Assembly: GCF_018294505.1 (NCBI RefSeq)
Contig: NC_057798.1
Span: 369,498,199 to 369,562,198, forward strand
Source: Triticum aestivum
Lineage: Eukaryota > Streptophyta > Magnoliopsida > Poales > Poaceae
DNA: 64,000 nt
Reading direction: 5' to 3'
This document shows, piece by piece, positions 10,413 to 22,720 of the stretch (within the stretch, counting starts at the first letter, position 1; each line of letters opens with the position of its first letter). Under the pieces are notes generated by a model, which ran no database searches, was not told the DNA's origin, and saw only the letters and a list, made by a program, of their open reading frames with translations. The position numbers and the translations under genes are program-made.

Positions 10413-13400
10413 TAACTTGCAAAACCTTTTCTCATCCAAGGGCTTTGTGAAGATATCTGCCAGTTGCTCTTCAGTGTGGACGTGAATGATGTCAAATATC
10501 TTTCTTCATGACATGATCTCTGAGAAAGTGATGACGAATTTCAATGTGATTTGTCTTCGAGTGCTGGACTAGATTGTTGGCAATCTTGATGGCGCTTTCG
10601 TTGTCGCAGAAGAGAGGTACTTGTTTCAGATTGATGCCATAGTCCTTGAGAGTTTGCTTCATCCACAGAAGCTGAGCGCAGCAAGAACCAGCAGCAATGT
10701 ATTCAGATTCAGCAGTTGAGAGTGATACACGGTTTTGCTTCTTTGTAGACCAACAGACAAGTGATCATCCCAGAAAGTGGCATGTGCCTGATGTAGACTT
10801 GTGATCCACCTTGTCTCCAGCATAATCAACATCCGAGAATCCAACCAAATCAAATCTTGAGCCTTTTGGACACCATAATCCGAGTGTTGGGGTGTAAGCC
10901 AAATATCTAAGAATTCACTTCACAGCTAAGTGATGCGATTCCTTTGGTGCGGCTTGGAATCGAGCACACATGCAAACACTAAACATAATATCTGGCCTAG
11001 ATGCACATAGGTAAAGTAAGGAACCAATCATGGAGTGGTATACCTTTTGATCGAACTCTTTACCATTGTCGTCGGGACCAAGATGGTGTTTGGCTGGCAT
11101 TGGCATCGTGTAACCTTTGCAATCTTGCATTCCAAACTTCTTCAAACAGTCTTTGAGATATTTTTCTTGAGATATGAAGATGCCATTCCTTTGCTGACGA
11201 ATTTGAAGACCAAGGAAGAACTTCAGCTCACCCATCATGGACATCTGATATTGCTCTTGCATCATGTATCCAAACTCATCACTATACTTCTGGTTGGTGC
11301 AGCCGAAGATAATGTCATCCACATATATTTGGCACACAAACAGTTCACCACCATATATCTTCGTGAAGAGTGTGGGATCGAGAGATCCAGGTTTGAAGCC
11401 TTTGCTCTTCAGGAAGTCTTTGATCGTACCATACCAAGCGCGAGGAGCTTGTTTGAGGCCATACAGTGCTTTGTTTAGCTTGTACACCATATCAGGATAT
11501 TTTGGATCTTCAAAGCCAGGTGGTTGAGCAACGTACACTTCTTCTTCAATTTTGCCGTTGAGGAATGCACTCTTCACATCCATTTGATATAGTAGGATGT
11601 TGTGGTGGTTAGCATAGGCAAGCAGTATGCGAATAGCTTCAAGCCTAGCCATAGGAGCAAATGTTTCATCGAAGTCAATTCCTTCAACTTGAGTATATCC
11701 TTGAGCCACAAGCCGTGCTTTGTTTCTGACGACTTGACCATGCTCATCTTGCTTGTTTCGATATATCCATTTTGTGCCAATAATGTTATGCTTGCGAGGG
11801 TCAGGACGCTTGACAAGTTCCCAAACATTGTTTAGCTTGAACTATTGAAGTTCCTCTTGCATAGCTTGAATCCATTCAGGTTCCATAAAGGCTTCAGCAA
11901 CTTTCTTGGGTTCTGATATTGACACAAACGAAAAGTGCCTACAGAAATTTGCTAACTGTGTTGCTCTTGAGCGAGTAAGTGGACCAGGTGCATTGATGCT
12001 ATCAATTATCTTCTCAATTTGTACTTCATTAGCAACACGAGGATGAACTGGACGAAGACCTTGCTCTTGCTGATCATTGTCATCATTGGGAGGATTGTCT
12101 TCGGTCTGAGCATTGTCTTCAGGTTGATTTGGTGCAAAAATGATAAGTTCCTCTTCAGGCTGTGCTTCAGAAGGCATGATTTCACCAGTTCCCATTAGCT
12201 TGATAGATTCGCTGGATAGAGCTTCATCTAGTGTACTTGGCAGGAGCTATCTTTGTGAACCATTGGTTTCATCAAATCGCACGTCCACAGTTTCAACGAT
12301 TTTGTAGTGATAGAGGTTGAAGACTCTGTAAGAGTGCGAGTCCTTTCCATAACTAAGCATGAAGCCTTCGTGAGATTTAGGTGCAAATTTTGACTTGTGA
12401 TGGGGATTCTTGATCAAACACCTAGCACCAAAGACTCTGAAGTAGCTGACATTTGGCTTCTTGCCAGTAAGGAGCTCATAGGATGTTTTTCTCAGAAGCT
12501 TGTGGATGTAAATACGGTTGATGACGTGACATGCCGTATCAATAGCTTTAGGCCAGAACTTTCTTGGTGTCTTGTACTCGTCGAGCATTGTTTGAGCCAT
12601 CTCAATGAGGGTTCTGTTCTTGCGCTCTACAATGCCATTTTGCTGAGGTGTGTATGGAGCAGAAAACTCATGAGTGATTCCCATTGTATCCAGATAAAGA
12701 TCAAGCCCGGTGTTCTTGATTTCAGTGCCGTTATCACTTCTGATATGCTTGATCTTGACGCCATAGTTGTTCATGGCACGATTGGCGAAGCGTCTGAAGA
12801 CATCTTGTACTTCAGTCTTGTAGAGAATTATGTGCACCCATGTATATCTTGAGTAGTCATCAACAATGACGAAGCCATAGAGACAAGCTGTTATTGTGAG
12901 GGTAGAGTAGTGAGTAGGGCCAAATAAGTCCATGTGTAACAGCTCGAAGGGTTGAGATGTCGTCATGATTGTCTTCGAGGGGTGCTTTGCCCTAGTCATT
13001 TTTCCAGCTTCGCAGGCACCACACAAATGATCCTTCTTGAACTTGACACCCTCGATGCCTATGACATGCTTCTTCTTGACGAGTGTGTGTAAGTTCCTCA
13101 TGCCAGCATGCCCCAGCCTCCGATGCCAGAGCCAGCATTCTGAAGCTTTTGCAAGAAGACATACGGCAAGCTGTGGACCTGCTGAGAAATCTACCATGTA
13201 TAGATCATCTTTCCGATACCCTTCAAAGACTTGAGACTTGTCAGATTCCATTAGTACAAGGCAACGATATTTTCCGAATAGCACAATCATGTTCAAGTCA
13301 CAAAGCATTGAGACAGACATTAAGTTGAACCCAAGGGATTCAACAAGCATCACTTTATCCATGTGTTGATCCTTTGAGATTGCAACTCTACCTAGACCCA

Positions 13401-13545
13401 ATACCTTGCTTTTACCAGTGTCAGCAAATATGATGTGATTCTTGTCGGTTGGACGTAAGGTTGAGTCCATGAGAAGACTTCGATCACCAGTCATATGATT
13501 AGTGCATCCGCTGTCCATAATCCATTCTGAAGCACGAGGTGTCAT
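10413..13545 (-). pseudogene. Copia pol: protease, integrase, reverse transcriptase, RNase H
   Basis: One reading frame carries all pol domains. Protease: DSGCTNHMTG near the start. Integrase: the zinc-binding H..H..C..C (HRRLGHAGMRNLH, then CGACEAGK), then the core with LHMDLFGP, SDNGTEI and the conserved E in PQQNGIVERKNRTL. Reverse transcriptase (about 11840-10990): [12 protein letters not shown] and the catalytic YVDD in [10 protein letters not shown]. RNase H: FSDVDYAG, the E before YIA, FCDNESA, and HIEIRHHFLRD. Four in-frame stops interrupt it: TAG at 12247 and 11842, TGA at 10915 and 10765, plus a frameshift near 10500. All four stops fit C-to-T change of CAG or CGA. The order integrase before RT identifies copia. 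The copy cannot make a complete polyprotein. Confidence 0.92.
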
Positions 13546-13790
13546 ACCCTACAATGCAGTTAGGAGGATAGGCTTCACAAAGTATGTTGTGAAGCATAAG
13601 CATTTGACGCACACAAGGATTATCACAGCTTAGATCAAGGTTAGAACTCATAGTATGACTGGTAAGCGATTCATATGTGAAATACATAGTAAGTCATTTT
13701 ATCATGCGTCCCTTAATGTGTTTTAGGTCCCCGGCAATAGTATTGGACGCCTTTGATAGCAGGCTGGAGACCTTATTCTGCAAAAGAGAG

Positions 13791-16308
13791 TTAATTCTTC
13801 TTCACCACCCACATCTTCAGGGGTGGCTTAGAAGCAATGAGTCTAAGTGCAACATTTGAGAACTTTGGCTTTGTAGCCCTAGCAAATAGCCTTGCAGGAG
13901 ATGAATGATACTCATATGAATAAGCAGAAAAATTCTTAGTTCTATGAACATAGAGGTTTGAGGACACACGCTCATATTCATAAGTCTGAGTATGATTTCC
14001 CTGCAAAACATTGGCGTTAGGGTGACTCAGGTGAGTCCTGTATGAAGCCTTTGGACCATATGACGCCTTAGGTCTGGGGTTTGTCTTCTTCCCTGGTGGT
14101 GTCATGATGAAATTTACTGGAAGATTCTCAAGACAGCTTTTGGGAACCCAGATCTTCTTCATAGGTGGTCCATTCCTGCAGTTAGTACCAATATACCTGG
14201 CAAATACTTCACCATTCTGATTTTTGAACAGTTTATAGTTTGCATCAAAGGATTCATCAATGATAATAGGATTAGCACAGTTAAAGCCAGATAAGGTGCA
14301 TGGATCCACTGAAGGTTCCTTTGCAGCAACCCATGTGGTTTTGGGATACTGCTCAGGCTTCCAGTAGGAACCATCAACATTCATTTTCCTCTCGAACCCG
14401 ACACCCTCTTTCGTAGGGTTCCGGTTCAGAATCTGCTTTTGAGGACATCGCAAAGTGTCTGATGTCCTTTCAAACTTTTATACATCCCTGTTTCAAGCAA
14501 TGTCTTCAACCTAGCATTTTCATCAGCAATAGTAGTGGTATCCTCCGTAGAGGGGTTAGTTTCCACATCTGTAGTTGAAGACAATACAACAACAACAATA
14601 GTGGAACATTCAGCAATAGAGGTAGCATTATCACGCCCAATGCATTTTAGACATGGTGGTTCAAATCCATCCTGAGCGGAACTGATCTGTTGAGCGTGAA
14701 GTGACTCATTCTCCTTTTGAAGATCTTCATGAGCCGCTTTCAATTTCTCAAGCTCTTGCTTCCTTTGAAGATAATCATAGGAGAGCTTTTCATAAGTGGT
14801 TAAGAGAGTCTCATGAAGACTTTCAAGTTCTTGGTACTTAGCATGAAGATTTTTTATGTCTTCAACTAAGGACTGGAACGTGTCATTTCCGCGTCCAACA
14901 GGTCATCGCTTTTGTCTAACAGTTTTTGAGTATGTTGCATAGCCTTTTGTTGTTCAGTAGCAATTTTAGCAAGTGTTTTGTAGCTGGGTTTGGATTCACA
15001 ATCAGAGTCATCTTCACTTGATGATTGAAAGTAAGCATCACGTGATTTTATCTTGGCACCACGTGCCATGAAGCAGTAGGTGGGAGCAGGATCATACATG
15101 TCATCAGCTTTGGTGTGGAAGTCATTGTCTTCAGTGTTGAAGATGGACTTGGCAACATAGGTTGTGGCTAGAGCCAGAATTGCAACGCTAGGGTTGGACT
15201 CTTCTTCAGACTCCACCTCTGCCTCCTCAGAAGCAGACTCCTCCTCTGAATCCATTTCCTTGCCAACAAAAGCACGAGCCTTGCCAGATGAGCTCTTCTT
15301 ATGTGATGAAGACCTTGATGAGGACTTGGAAGAAGACTTTGAAGATTTCTCCTTCTTCTTGTCATCAGAATCATATTCCTTGCTCTTCTTCTTCTTCTTC
15401 TCATTGTCCCACTGTGGACATTCAGAGATATAGTGTCCAGGTTTCTTCCACTTGTGACATGTTCTCTTCTTGTTGTCATGAGTGGAAGCTTCATCATTTC
15501 TTAAGCTAGATCGTGAAGAATTTCTGAAGCCCTTCTTCTTGGTGAACTTCTGGAACTTCTTCACAAGCATAGCAAGTTCCTTTCCAATGTCTTCAAGATC
15601 ATCAAAACCGCAGTCAGATTCTTCTTTAGATGAGGAAACAACTTTTGCCTTCAAAGCGCGAGTTCGGCCATAATTGGGACCATAGATATCTCTTTTCTCA
15701 GAAAGCTGGAACTCATGTGTGTTGAGCCTCTCAAGTATATCAGATGGATCGAGTGTCTTGAAGTGAGGCCATTCTTGTATCATGAGGGCAAGGGTGTCAA
15801 AGGAGCTGTCAAGTGATCTCATTAGTGTCTTGACGATTTCATGCTTGGTAATCTCAGTGGCGGCAAGAGCCTGAAGCAAATTTGTGATGTCGGTGAGGCG
15901 ATCAAACGTGAGCTGGACATTTTCATTATCATTTCTCTTGAAGTGGTTGAAGAGGTTGCGAAGAACACTGATCCTTTGGTCTCTCTGTGTAGAGACGCCT
16001 TCGTTGACCTTGGATAGCCAGTCCTAGACTGGCTTTGATGTTTCCAAAGCACTCACACGGCCATACTGTCCTTTGGTCAGATGACCACAGATGATGTTCT
16101 TTGCAGTGGAGTACAGTTGGATGAACTTCTTGACATCAGTAGGGGTGACACCTTCACCAGTTTTGGGAACGTTGTTCTTGACGACATACCAGAGGTCGAC
16201 ATCAATTGCTTCAAGATGCATGCGCATCTTATTTTTCCAGTAGGGATATTCAGTTCCATCAAACATGGGACAAGCAACGGAGACTTTGATTATCCTTGCA
16301 GTCGGCAT
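13791..16308 (-). pseudogene. Copia gag (capsid/nucleocapsid), SIRE-length
   Basis: It starts MPTARIIKV just inside the primer site. The N-terminal half reads FDGTEYPYWKNKMRMHLEA, a copia gag (UBN2-type) signature. One TAG (16024-16026) interrupts it, after which the same frame continues to 14866 through a Ser/Lys/Glu-rich linker. The zinc knuckle near 15450 reads C-H-K-W-x4-H-x4-C: the second cysteine is tryptophan. Frameshifts follow, then a coiled-coil part (14743-14426) and a C-terminal part (14453-13791) with an aromatic-rich region. The long gag with an extended C-terminal half fits SIRE elements. It is defective because of the stop, the frameshifts and the lost zinc ligand. Confidence 0.85.
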
Positions 16309-16359
16309 AGCTAAACTCCAAGTGGTTAAACCGAATCACACACAACAAGGGAGTACCTT

Positions 16360-16371
16360 GCTCTGATACCA
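16360..16371 (-). promoter_or_regulatory. Copia primer binding site (initiator Met-tRNA)
   Basis: The minus strand reads TGGTATCAGAGC two bases inside the 5' LTR, the usual plant copia primer site complementary to the 3' end of tRNA-iMet. Confidence 0.93.
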
Positions 16372-16373
16372 AT

Positions 16374-17709
16374 TGGAAGTGCTAGTTATCGACTAGAGGG
16401 GGGGTGAATAGGCAATTTTTATAAAAGTCTTCAAAACGTGGAAGTTTCGAAGACAAACAATAGAAATGACCTAATTGATATGCAATGGAAGATAAACTAC
16501 AACAAGCAAACCATAGTCAAGTATGCAATAATGTGAAAGTATCAGGACAAATAGCAGCTTGGTAGTAAGGATCAGGATGGAAGATAGTATGAAGCCAATC
16601 AACGATAGTAGTCAAGCAATGAAGTCAAACAGGTATGACAAATAGGCAATGACTTCACGAAGACAAACTTAAGGTAAAGGGGGTTAGAGGATAGAACCAG
16701 TCACTTGTCGAAGATACAGGATTTGTTGGACCAGTTCCAGTTGCTGTGAAATTGTACATCTGGTTAGGGAGGCTGAGATTCAACTCAGAAGACGGCGTCT
16801 TCACCTTATTCCCCTTGAGGTAAGGACACACAGTCCTCGCCCAATCACTCTGGTAAGTCTTCAAGGTAGACTTCTGAACCATCACAGACTTCGTTCATCG
16901 GCGATCCACAATGACTCTTGGATGCTCAGAACGCGACGCCTAACCGGCTGGAGGATACACAGTCCTCAAGTGTAATAAGTCTTTAGGTCACTCAGACAGA
17001 AAGACTTCAGTGATGCCTAACACTCTTTGGCTCTGGGTGTTTGGGCTTTGTCCTCCGCAAGGATTTCTCTCTCTCAAAGGCTTCGAGGTGGGTTGCTCTC
17101 AAACAACAAAAGCCGTAAACTAACTCTGAGCAGCCACCAATTTATGGTGTAGGGGGTGGGCTATTTATAGCCACAAGGCAACCCGACCTGATATGTCCGA
17201 AATGACCCTGGGTTACTAAGGAACTGACACGTGTTCCAACGGTCAGATTTCAAACACACACGACAACTTTACTTGGGCTACAAGCAAATCTGACTCATCC
17301 AACTCTGGATAAGATTTGCTCTCATTGTCTTCGCTCGAAGACATAGGATTTGGGTTGAGCATCACTTCAGTCACTCTGACTTTGTTCACTTGGACCCCAC
17401 TTAACAGTATGGTGGTTCCTATGACTCAACAAAGAAGAAAAGGAAACAATGAAACAACACAGTCTTCGCGCTCCATAGTCATCACTCAATGTCTTCTCAT
17501 GTCATAGTCTTCAATGTGAATATCTTCACATACCACCATTGTCGTCAATGTCTTCATACATTTTTAGGGGTCATCTCCGGTAGGTAAACCGAATCAATGA
17601 GGGACACTACCTGCGTTATCCTAAAATTCTCACAAACGCATTAGTCCCTCAACCAACTTTGTCGTCAATACTCCAAAACCAACTAGGGGTGATACTAGAT
17701 GCACTTACA
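16374..17709 (-). repeat. 5' LTR of the copia element (1336 bp)
   Basis: It pairs with 2593-3926 and has the normal single end CTTACA at 17709, followed by the TSD CCTGC. Confidence 0.92.
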
Positions 17710-17714
17710 CCTGC

Positions 17715-18323
17715 GCCTGGCTTCCCCCTCCCCCTATACGCCCGCGCTCAGGGCAAAGGAGTGCACCGCGGAGCGGCGCCTCGCAAAGATGGCACGACCG
17801 TTATTGCCCTGCCGGCCGCACCAGGGACCCACAGGATAGCTCGCACAAAGTCGTGGTGTGGGCGGTGATGCCTGCCGATACTTGGATCCGACTCCCACTG
17901 TTCTTCGCCAGTGAGCTGCCTCATAGGGGACCAGTGGAGCTGTGGCTGCAACATGCATGGTGCAGCAGCCTTGCCACCACAGCTGAGGTCGAGGTGGTGT
18001 CGTTTGGAGACGTCTTCATGACGCGAGGATGGGGCAAGGTCGCCCGAGCCTTCTGAGCGGAGGTAGCCCTGGCGATCAACTTCGAGTACGACAACACAGC
18101 CACCTTGTTCTTGAAGGTCTTCAACGAGCGGGGCGAGCGGCTGGAGTGCTGCCCCGGAGGAGACAGCTCAAGGGACGCCTTGATGGGTGTTGGATATGCC
18201 GATGTCCCCTTCAGCGCTTCGTCCAGCAGCAGTGATGACTCTTGTGAATCCAACGACTCTCCTGAGGCTAGTGATTCTCTGGAGTCGAGCGATGACAACT
18301 ACATGCCGCCAAGCTCCCGCTGA
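17715..18323 (+). pseudogene. Antisense gene of the old gypsy element, 3' part: B3-like domain and acidic tail
   Basis: It continues the frame begun at 2444. A 4-bp deletion near 17831 shifts the frame, and a TGA at 18055-18057 breaks it again; after each the sequence stays recognisable to the stop at 18323. The central part (about 17850-18140) has the order of a plant B3 DNA-binding domain: L-P-x-F-F-x-x-E-L-P-x-R-G, then E-L-W-L-Q, TRGWGKVARAF, NFEYDNTATLFLKVF. The tail is very rich in serine, aspartate and glutamate (18205-18320), like an activation or acidic region. B3 assignment is by eye from pattern spacing; a profile search is needed. The gene lies opposite to gag/pol, next to the 3' LTR. 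The likely original length is about 250 residues. Confidence 0.6.
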
Positions 18324-19642
18324 GGCCGGAGTGCTACTGCAGCTGCCGCCCAGCATCGTCAGCGACACCGTAGGGCCCTGTAGTTGTTTCTCCTGCGTGA
18401 GACGAAGATCATCCCCCGTGGGGCTTGTAAGGATTGGGATGTATTTAATAGTATCGCTGTTCCTTTTGACTTTTGTAATGGAAGTATGTATTCCAGTTCG
18501 GCTGAGTCCCTCCCTTTTCTCATTCCTAGACAGCGTGGCGCTCTATGCCGGCAGGACCTAGTCCCCAGGCAGGCTTCAGCCATCGCTAGTATGCCAGGTC
18601 GCGATGTCGTGGTCAAGGCTAGGAGGTGAGCGGCCCAAGGTCCGGTAAGAGCTCATGAGACGCGATGCTCACGAGGTCCACCTTGGCGTGCAATAAGCTG
18701 TACAGAAAATTGAAAAGGGGAGTTGAACCACCCAAGTGGAACTGCGGGGCGAGGCGTGTGGAGAAAAACTAGTGCCGTAGCAAGCCGAGACTTATCTTTT
18801 GCGGTCTGAGTCCATAGGAGAGGCAATGCTTGCTGTCGCGCCTGCGGTGCGATCAGGCGCAGCCTATCTTGGCCACCCTCCTGCCTCGCTTGCCTAAGTG
18901 CTCTACGTCCTTGGGACCCGTCCCTCGAGCAAGCTTAGCCTCCGCTGGTATGCCAAGTCGTGATGCCGTGGTTAAGGCCAGGGGGTGAGGGCTGGAGAGC
19001 CAGTAGGAGCTCCCGAGACGCGATGCTCAGGAGGCCCCACTTTAACGTGCAAGCGACTCGTGAGGCTGGACGGTGGTCGCCCGGGCTGACCCTTGGATCA
19101 TTGCAGGGTGATCCTGCAGGGTAAATGACAAAGGAGGCCGAGAGTCCCAGGGCATGAGACAGAGGCACCAAAGACCCTGCGAGGTGGTGTACGCGAGGCG
19201 GGCTGTGAACCAGAGCTTGATCCCCGGGTTTATCAGCGTTGCAGGGACGGACCCGAGCACAAGCGTCGTGCCGATGTGAGTGTCGTGCAGTGATGCAAAA
19301 TTGGCGTTAGTCAGACGCATGAGGGTCGTGAGGCAGTGGTCACGAGATGACAATCATAGATAAATTCATGGAAACGATTAGATAGCCCTGGTGAATGCAA
19401 AACGATACACGCCGTAGGGATGGACCCACACGGCTTGGGGATAGTGCAGCCTGAGGGGCGCCCCCAAACTGAACGAACTAGGGAGTTGTCACCTGGTACC
19501 GTTGCTGAAGAGTTGTTGAAGTAGCCAAAAATTTGCATGTTGCTGAGGCTGTTCCTCACGAGCCGCTCCGGTGCCGAGCCTCGGGAGGCTCAGAGGGACC
19601 GGAAGGCTCCTGAGGATGCTCCTCCATCTCCACCAAGATGAC
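18324..19642. other. Degenerate pol-side DNA of the old gypsy element
   Basis: This lies between the RT remnant and the end of the antisense gene. No domain is recognisable on either strand. Motifs such as tatgccaagtcg.gatg are repeated (about 18590 and 18950, 360 bp apart) with similar flanks (gaggt/gagg, ...gctcaggaggccc and ...gctcacgaggtcc), suggesting a diverged internal duplication. Confidence 0.45.
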
Positions 19643-20023
19643 CTAGTGCCTGGCCTCGCAGGCTGCCTGAGCGTCCCTTATGCAGCGCTGGAACACCTCA
19701 GCCGTGCCCGCCAAGCCAAAAGGCATGTGGACGTAGCTGTGAGACGGACCCTCGCATCGACCGACACGAGATGGCCACATGAGCTGCCGAGACGCGGCCC
19801 TGTTGAGCCCGGGGATGTCGATGCAAACACGGAACTCCTTACCCTTGCCAGGGCAGCGAGCTTCGCCGCACGGCAGGCGACGATCGTCTTGCAGAACCCT
19901 TCCTTCCTGAATCTCCTCAATTGCCTTGCTGATGAACTCATGAACACCTGGTGCCTCATGCTTGCTGCGTTCTCCTCGGAAGCATGCTCTGTAGAGCGCC
20001 TCCACATGGTGCCCGAGCGCCAC
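19643..20023 (-). pseudogene. Reverse transcriptase remnant of the old gypsy element
   Basis: The minus frame keeps two pieces of a gypsy RT: FRVCIDIPGLNRA (the usual WRMCVDYxxLNKA block) and SYVHMPFGLAGTAEVFQRC (the usual YxxMPFGLKNAGATYQR block). The roughly 50 residues between them, with the FLDAYSGYHQI block, are missing, and no YxDD motif follows. The region upstream of the first block (EFISKAIEEIQEGRVL) fits the primer-grip side. An internal deletion plus loss of everything downstream makes this inactive. The assignment rests on two motifs. Confidence 0.6.
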
Positions 20024-20175
20024 TCTCGCGACATTGGCTAGGTCTGAGGCCCTCCAAAGGAGAGCCCCCGAGCCCAGCCTGAGAGGGGCACCAGGCGCGC
20101 CTTCCTATGTGATGGGTGAAGGCGCCGCATCCGGAGATGTGAGACTCAGCACTACGTCCTCACGAGACCCCTGGC

Positions 20176-20790
20176 TTAGCTATAGCTTCTTTGTCTTGGG
20201 GGAGACCTCAGGAGGGAGGGCACCGTCTTCGTCTTCTGGGTTCTGAACTCCTGCAGTCTGGAAGGCGTGCTCAAGGGAGAAAACGCATCCTTCTCCTGGC
20301 AGGCGACCATGATGATGCCGTCGCTTCCTGGCATCTTGAGGATGTTGTAGCCCTGGTGTGTAGCTGCCATGAACTTGGCTAGTGCTCGGTACCCTAGGAT
20401 GGCATTGTAGGGCAGGCAAATGTCAGCGCTGTCGAAGTCGATGAGCTCGGTGCGGTAGTTGTTGCGCTCGCCGAAGGTGACACGGAGGCGAACTTGCCCG
20501 ATCGGGTGTGTCGATCCGTCGGTCACTCCGGATAATGGCTTGGTGGGGTGTAGCTGGTAGTATGGCACCTGGAGTCTGTCGAATGTCTGAACGGAGAGAA
20601 CATTGAGCCTTGATCCACCATCGACGAGGGTCTTGGTGACGATCACGTTGCTGATGATGGGGGAGCAGAGCATGGGGAGCGCGCCAGCGGTGGCCGCGCA
20701 TTTGAGCCGGTCTATGGAGTCAAAGGTGATGGCACACTTGGACCACTTGGGAGGGCGAGTTTCTTCAAGCTTGGGGAGCACTGCATTCAC
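20176..20790 (-). CDS. Retropepsin-like aspartic protease domain of the old gypsy element
   Basis: An open frame of 204 codons. The catalytic block reads TLVDGGSRLNVLSVQTFDRL (Asp-Gly-Gly), with the Tat-type C-terminal block YNAILGYRALAKFMAATHQGYN where other gypsy proteases have YHAILGRPxLxxFMAVPHYxYL. It would cut the gag-pol polyprotein. It lies between gag (interrupted at 21083) and the RT remnant, as expected. The start shown is simply the first Met of the open frame; in the element it would be part of a polyprotein. Confidence 0.8.
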   Translation of the reverse strand: MNAVLPKLEETRPPKWSKCAITFDSIDRLKCAATAGALPMLCSPIISNVIVTKTLVDGGSRLNVLSVQTFDRLQVPYYQLHPTKPLSGVTDGSTHPIGQVRLRVTFGERNNYRTELIDFDSADICLPYNAILGYRALAKFMAATHQGYNILKMPGSDGIIMVACQEKDAFSPLSTPSRLQEFRTQKTKTVPSLLRSPPRQRSYS

Positions 20791-21082
20791 CTCGCGCGCA
20801 AACTGCTTGAAGACACGATGGGAAGCCGGGGCCTGCGAGCCGCCTAAGTTTCAGGCAATGGCCCGAGGCTCCTGGAAGCCCCCAGCCCCCTCGTCCTGGT
20901 GGTGATCTTTGTTCCTTCTTGGCGGTGGAGGCAAAGCGGGCAGGGCTGCATTGCCCTGAGGGCGATCCTCACGAGGCTGCTCCCTCCAGTTGCCCTCGCG
21001 AGGCTGGTCCTACCAGCGGTCCACATGAGGCTGGTCGCGCCACTCCTGACGGCGGTCGCGTCCGTCCCGGCGACCTCCGCCT

Positions 21083-22710
21083 TGATACGTCTCCAACGTA
21101 TCTATAATTTTTTATTGCTCCATGCTATATTATCTACTGTTTTGGGCAATATTGGGCTTTATTATCCACTTTTATATTATTTTTGGGACTAACCTATTAA
21201 CCAGAGGCCCAGCCCAGATTTGTTGTTTTATGCCTATTTCAGTGTTTCGAGGAAAAGGAATATCAGACGGAGTCAAAACGGAACGAAATCAACTGGAGAA
21301 GTTATTTTTGGAAGGAAAGCCACCGGATAGACTTGGACTCTACGTCAGAAGATACGGGAGCTGGCCACGAGGGTGGGGTGCGTGCCCACCCCCCTAGGGC
21401 GCGCCCCCCTGCCTCGTGGGGCCCCCGAAGCTCCACCGACGTACCCCTTGCACCCATATATACCTACGTACCCTAAAACTTCCAGAAGAGAAGATAGATC
21501 GGGAGTTCCGCCGCCGCAAGCCTCTGTAGCCACCAAAAACCTCTCGGGAGCCCTTTCCAGCACCCTGCCGGAGGGGGAACCCATCTCTGGTGGCCATCTT
21601 CATCATCATGGCGCTATGCATGACGAAGAGGGAGTAGTTCACCCTCGGGGCTAAGGGTATGTACCAGTAGCTATGTGTTTGATCTCTCTCTCTCTCGTGT
21701 TCTCTCTCGTGTTCCCTCTATGGCATGATCTTGGTGTATCCCGAGCTTTTCTATTGTAGTTGGATCTTATGATGTTTCTCCCCCTCTACTCTGTTGTGAT
21801 GAATTGAGTTTCCCCTTTGAAGTTATCTTATCTGATTGAGTCTTTTATGAGAACACTTGATGTATGTCTTGCCGTGATTATCTGTGGTGACAATGGGATA
21901 TCATGTGCCGCTTGATGTATGTTTTGGTGATCAACTTGCGGGTTTCGTGACATTGGGAACCTATGCATAGAGGTTGGCACACGTTCTTGACTCTCCGATA
22001 GAAACTTTGGGGCACTCTTTGAAGTACTTTGTGTTGGTTGGATGAATCTGAGATTGTGTGATGCATATCGTATAATCATGCCCACGGATACTTGAGGTGA
22101 CAATGGAGTATCTAGGTGACATTAGGGTTTTGGTTGATTTATGTCTTAAGGTGTTATTCTAGTACGAACTCTTTTATAGATTGATCCGAAAGAATAACTT
22201 TGAGGTGGTTTCGTACCCTACCATAATCTCTACGTTTGTTCTGTGCTATTAGTGGCTTCAGAGTGACTCTTTGTTGCATGTTGAGGGCTTGTTAGATGAT
22301 CTATCAATGTTATAATTGTTGACAGAACTTGCACTAGTGAAAGTATGAACCCTAGGCCTTGTTTCCTATCATTGCAATACCGTTTACGCTCACTTTTATC
22401 CTTAGTTACCTTGCTGTTTTTATATTTTCAGATTACAAATACTTATATCTACCATCCATATTGCACTTGTATCACCATCTCTTCGCCGAACTAGTGCACC
22501 TATACAATTTACCATTGTATTGGGTGTGTTGGGGACACAAGAGACTTTTTGTTATTTGGTTGCAGGGTTGTTTGAGTGAGACCATCTTCATCCTACACCT
22601 CCCCCGGATTGATAAACCTACACTTGAGGGAAATTTGCTACTGTCCTACAAACCTGTGCACTTGTAGGCCCAACAACGTCTACAAGAAGAAGGTTGCGTA
22701 GTAGACATCA
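21083..22710 (+). repeat. 5' LTR (1628 bp)
   Basis: Pairs with 27149-28789 with few differences. It contains a TC-rich microsatellite near 21690-21715. Confidence 0.93.
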
Positions 22711-22720
22711 AGCTCTTTTC

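Larger units (their letters stand above)
2593..17709 (-). mobile_element. Copia LTR retrotransposon, Maximus/SIRE-like
   Basis: LTRs at 2593-4304 (with an internal duplication) and 16374-17709 are flanked by the perfect duplication CCTGC (2588-2592 and 17710-17714). On the minus strand the LTR starts TGTAAGTGC and ends CACTTCCA or CACTTTCA. The primer site TGGTATCAGAGC, complementary to initiator Met-tRNA, follows the 5' LTR, and a GGGGGAGAT polypurine tract precedes the 3' LTR. Gene order is gag, protease, integrase, RT, RNase H and a large extra 3' frame, which is typical of the SIRE lineage; the Maximus assignment is from memory. The frames carry several stops and frameshifts, so the copy is inactive. 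The LTRs differ by roughly 3 percent by eye. Confidence 0.9.

Noticed and set aside
11035..11478. 147-codon plus-strand frame inside copia pol
   Set aside because: It is the reverse complement of the RT coding region and has no independent support.
16360..16371. tRNA-Met gene fragment
   Set aside because: It is only the 12-base primer binding site of the copia element, without a cloverleaf.
19571..20041. 156-codon plus-strand frame
   Set aside because: It lies opposite the RT remnant, in GC-rich DNA where long chance frames are common.
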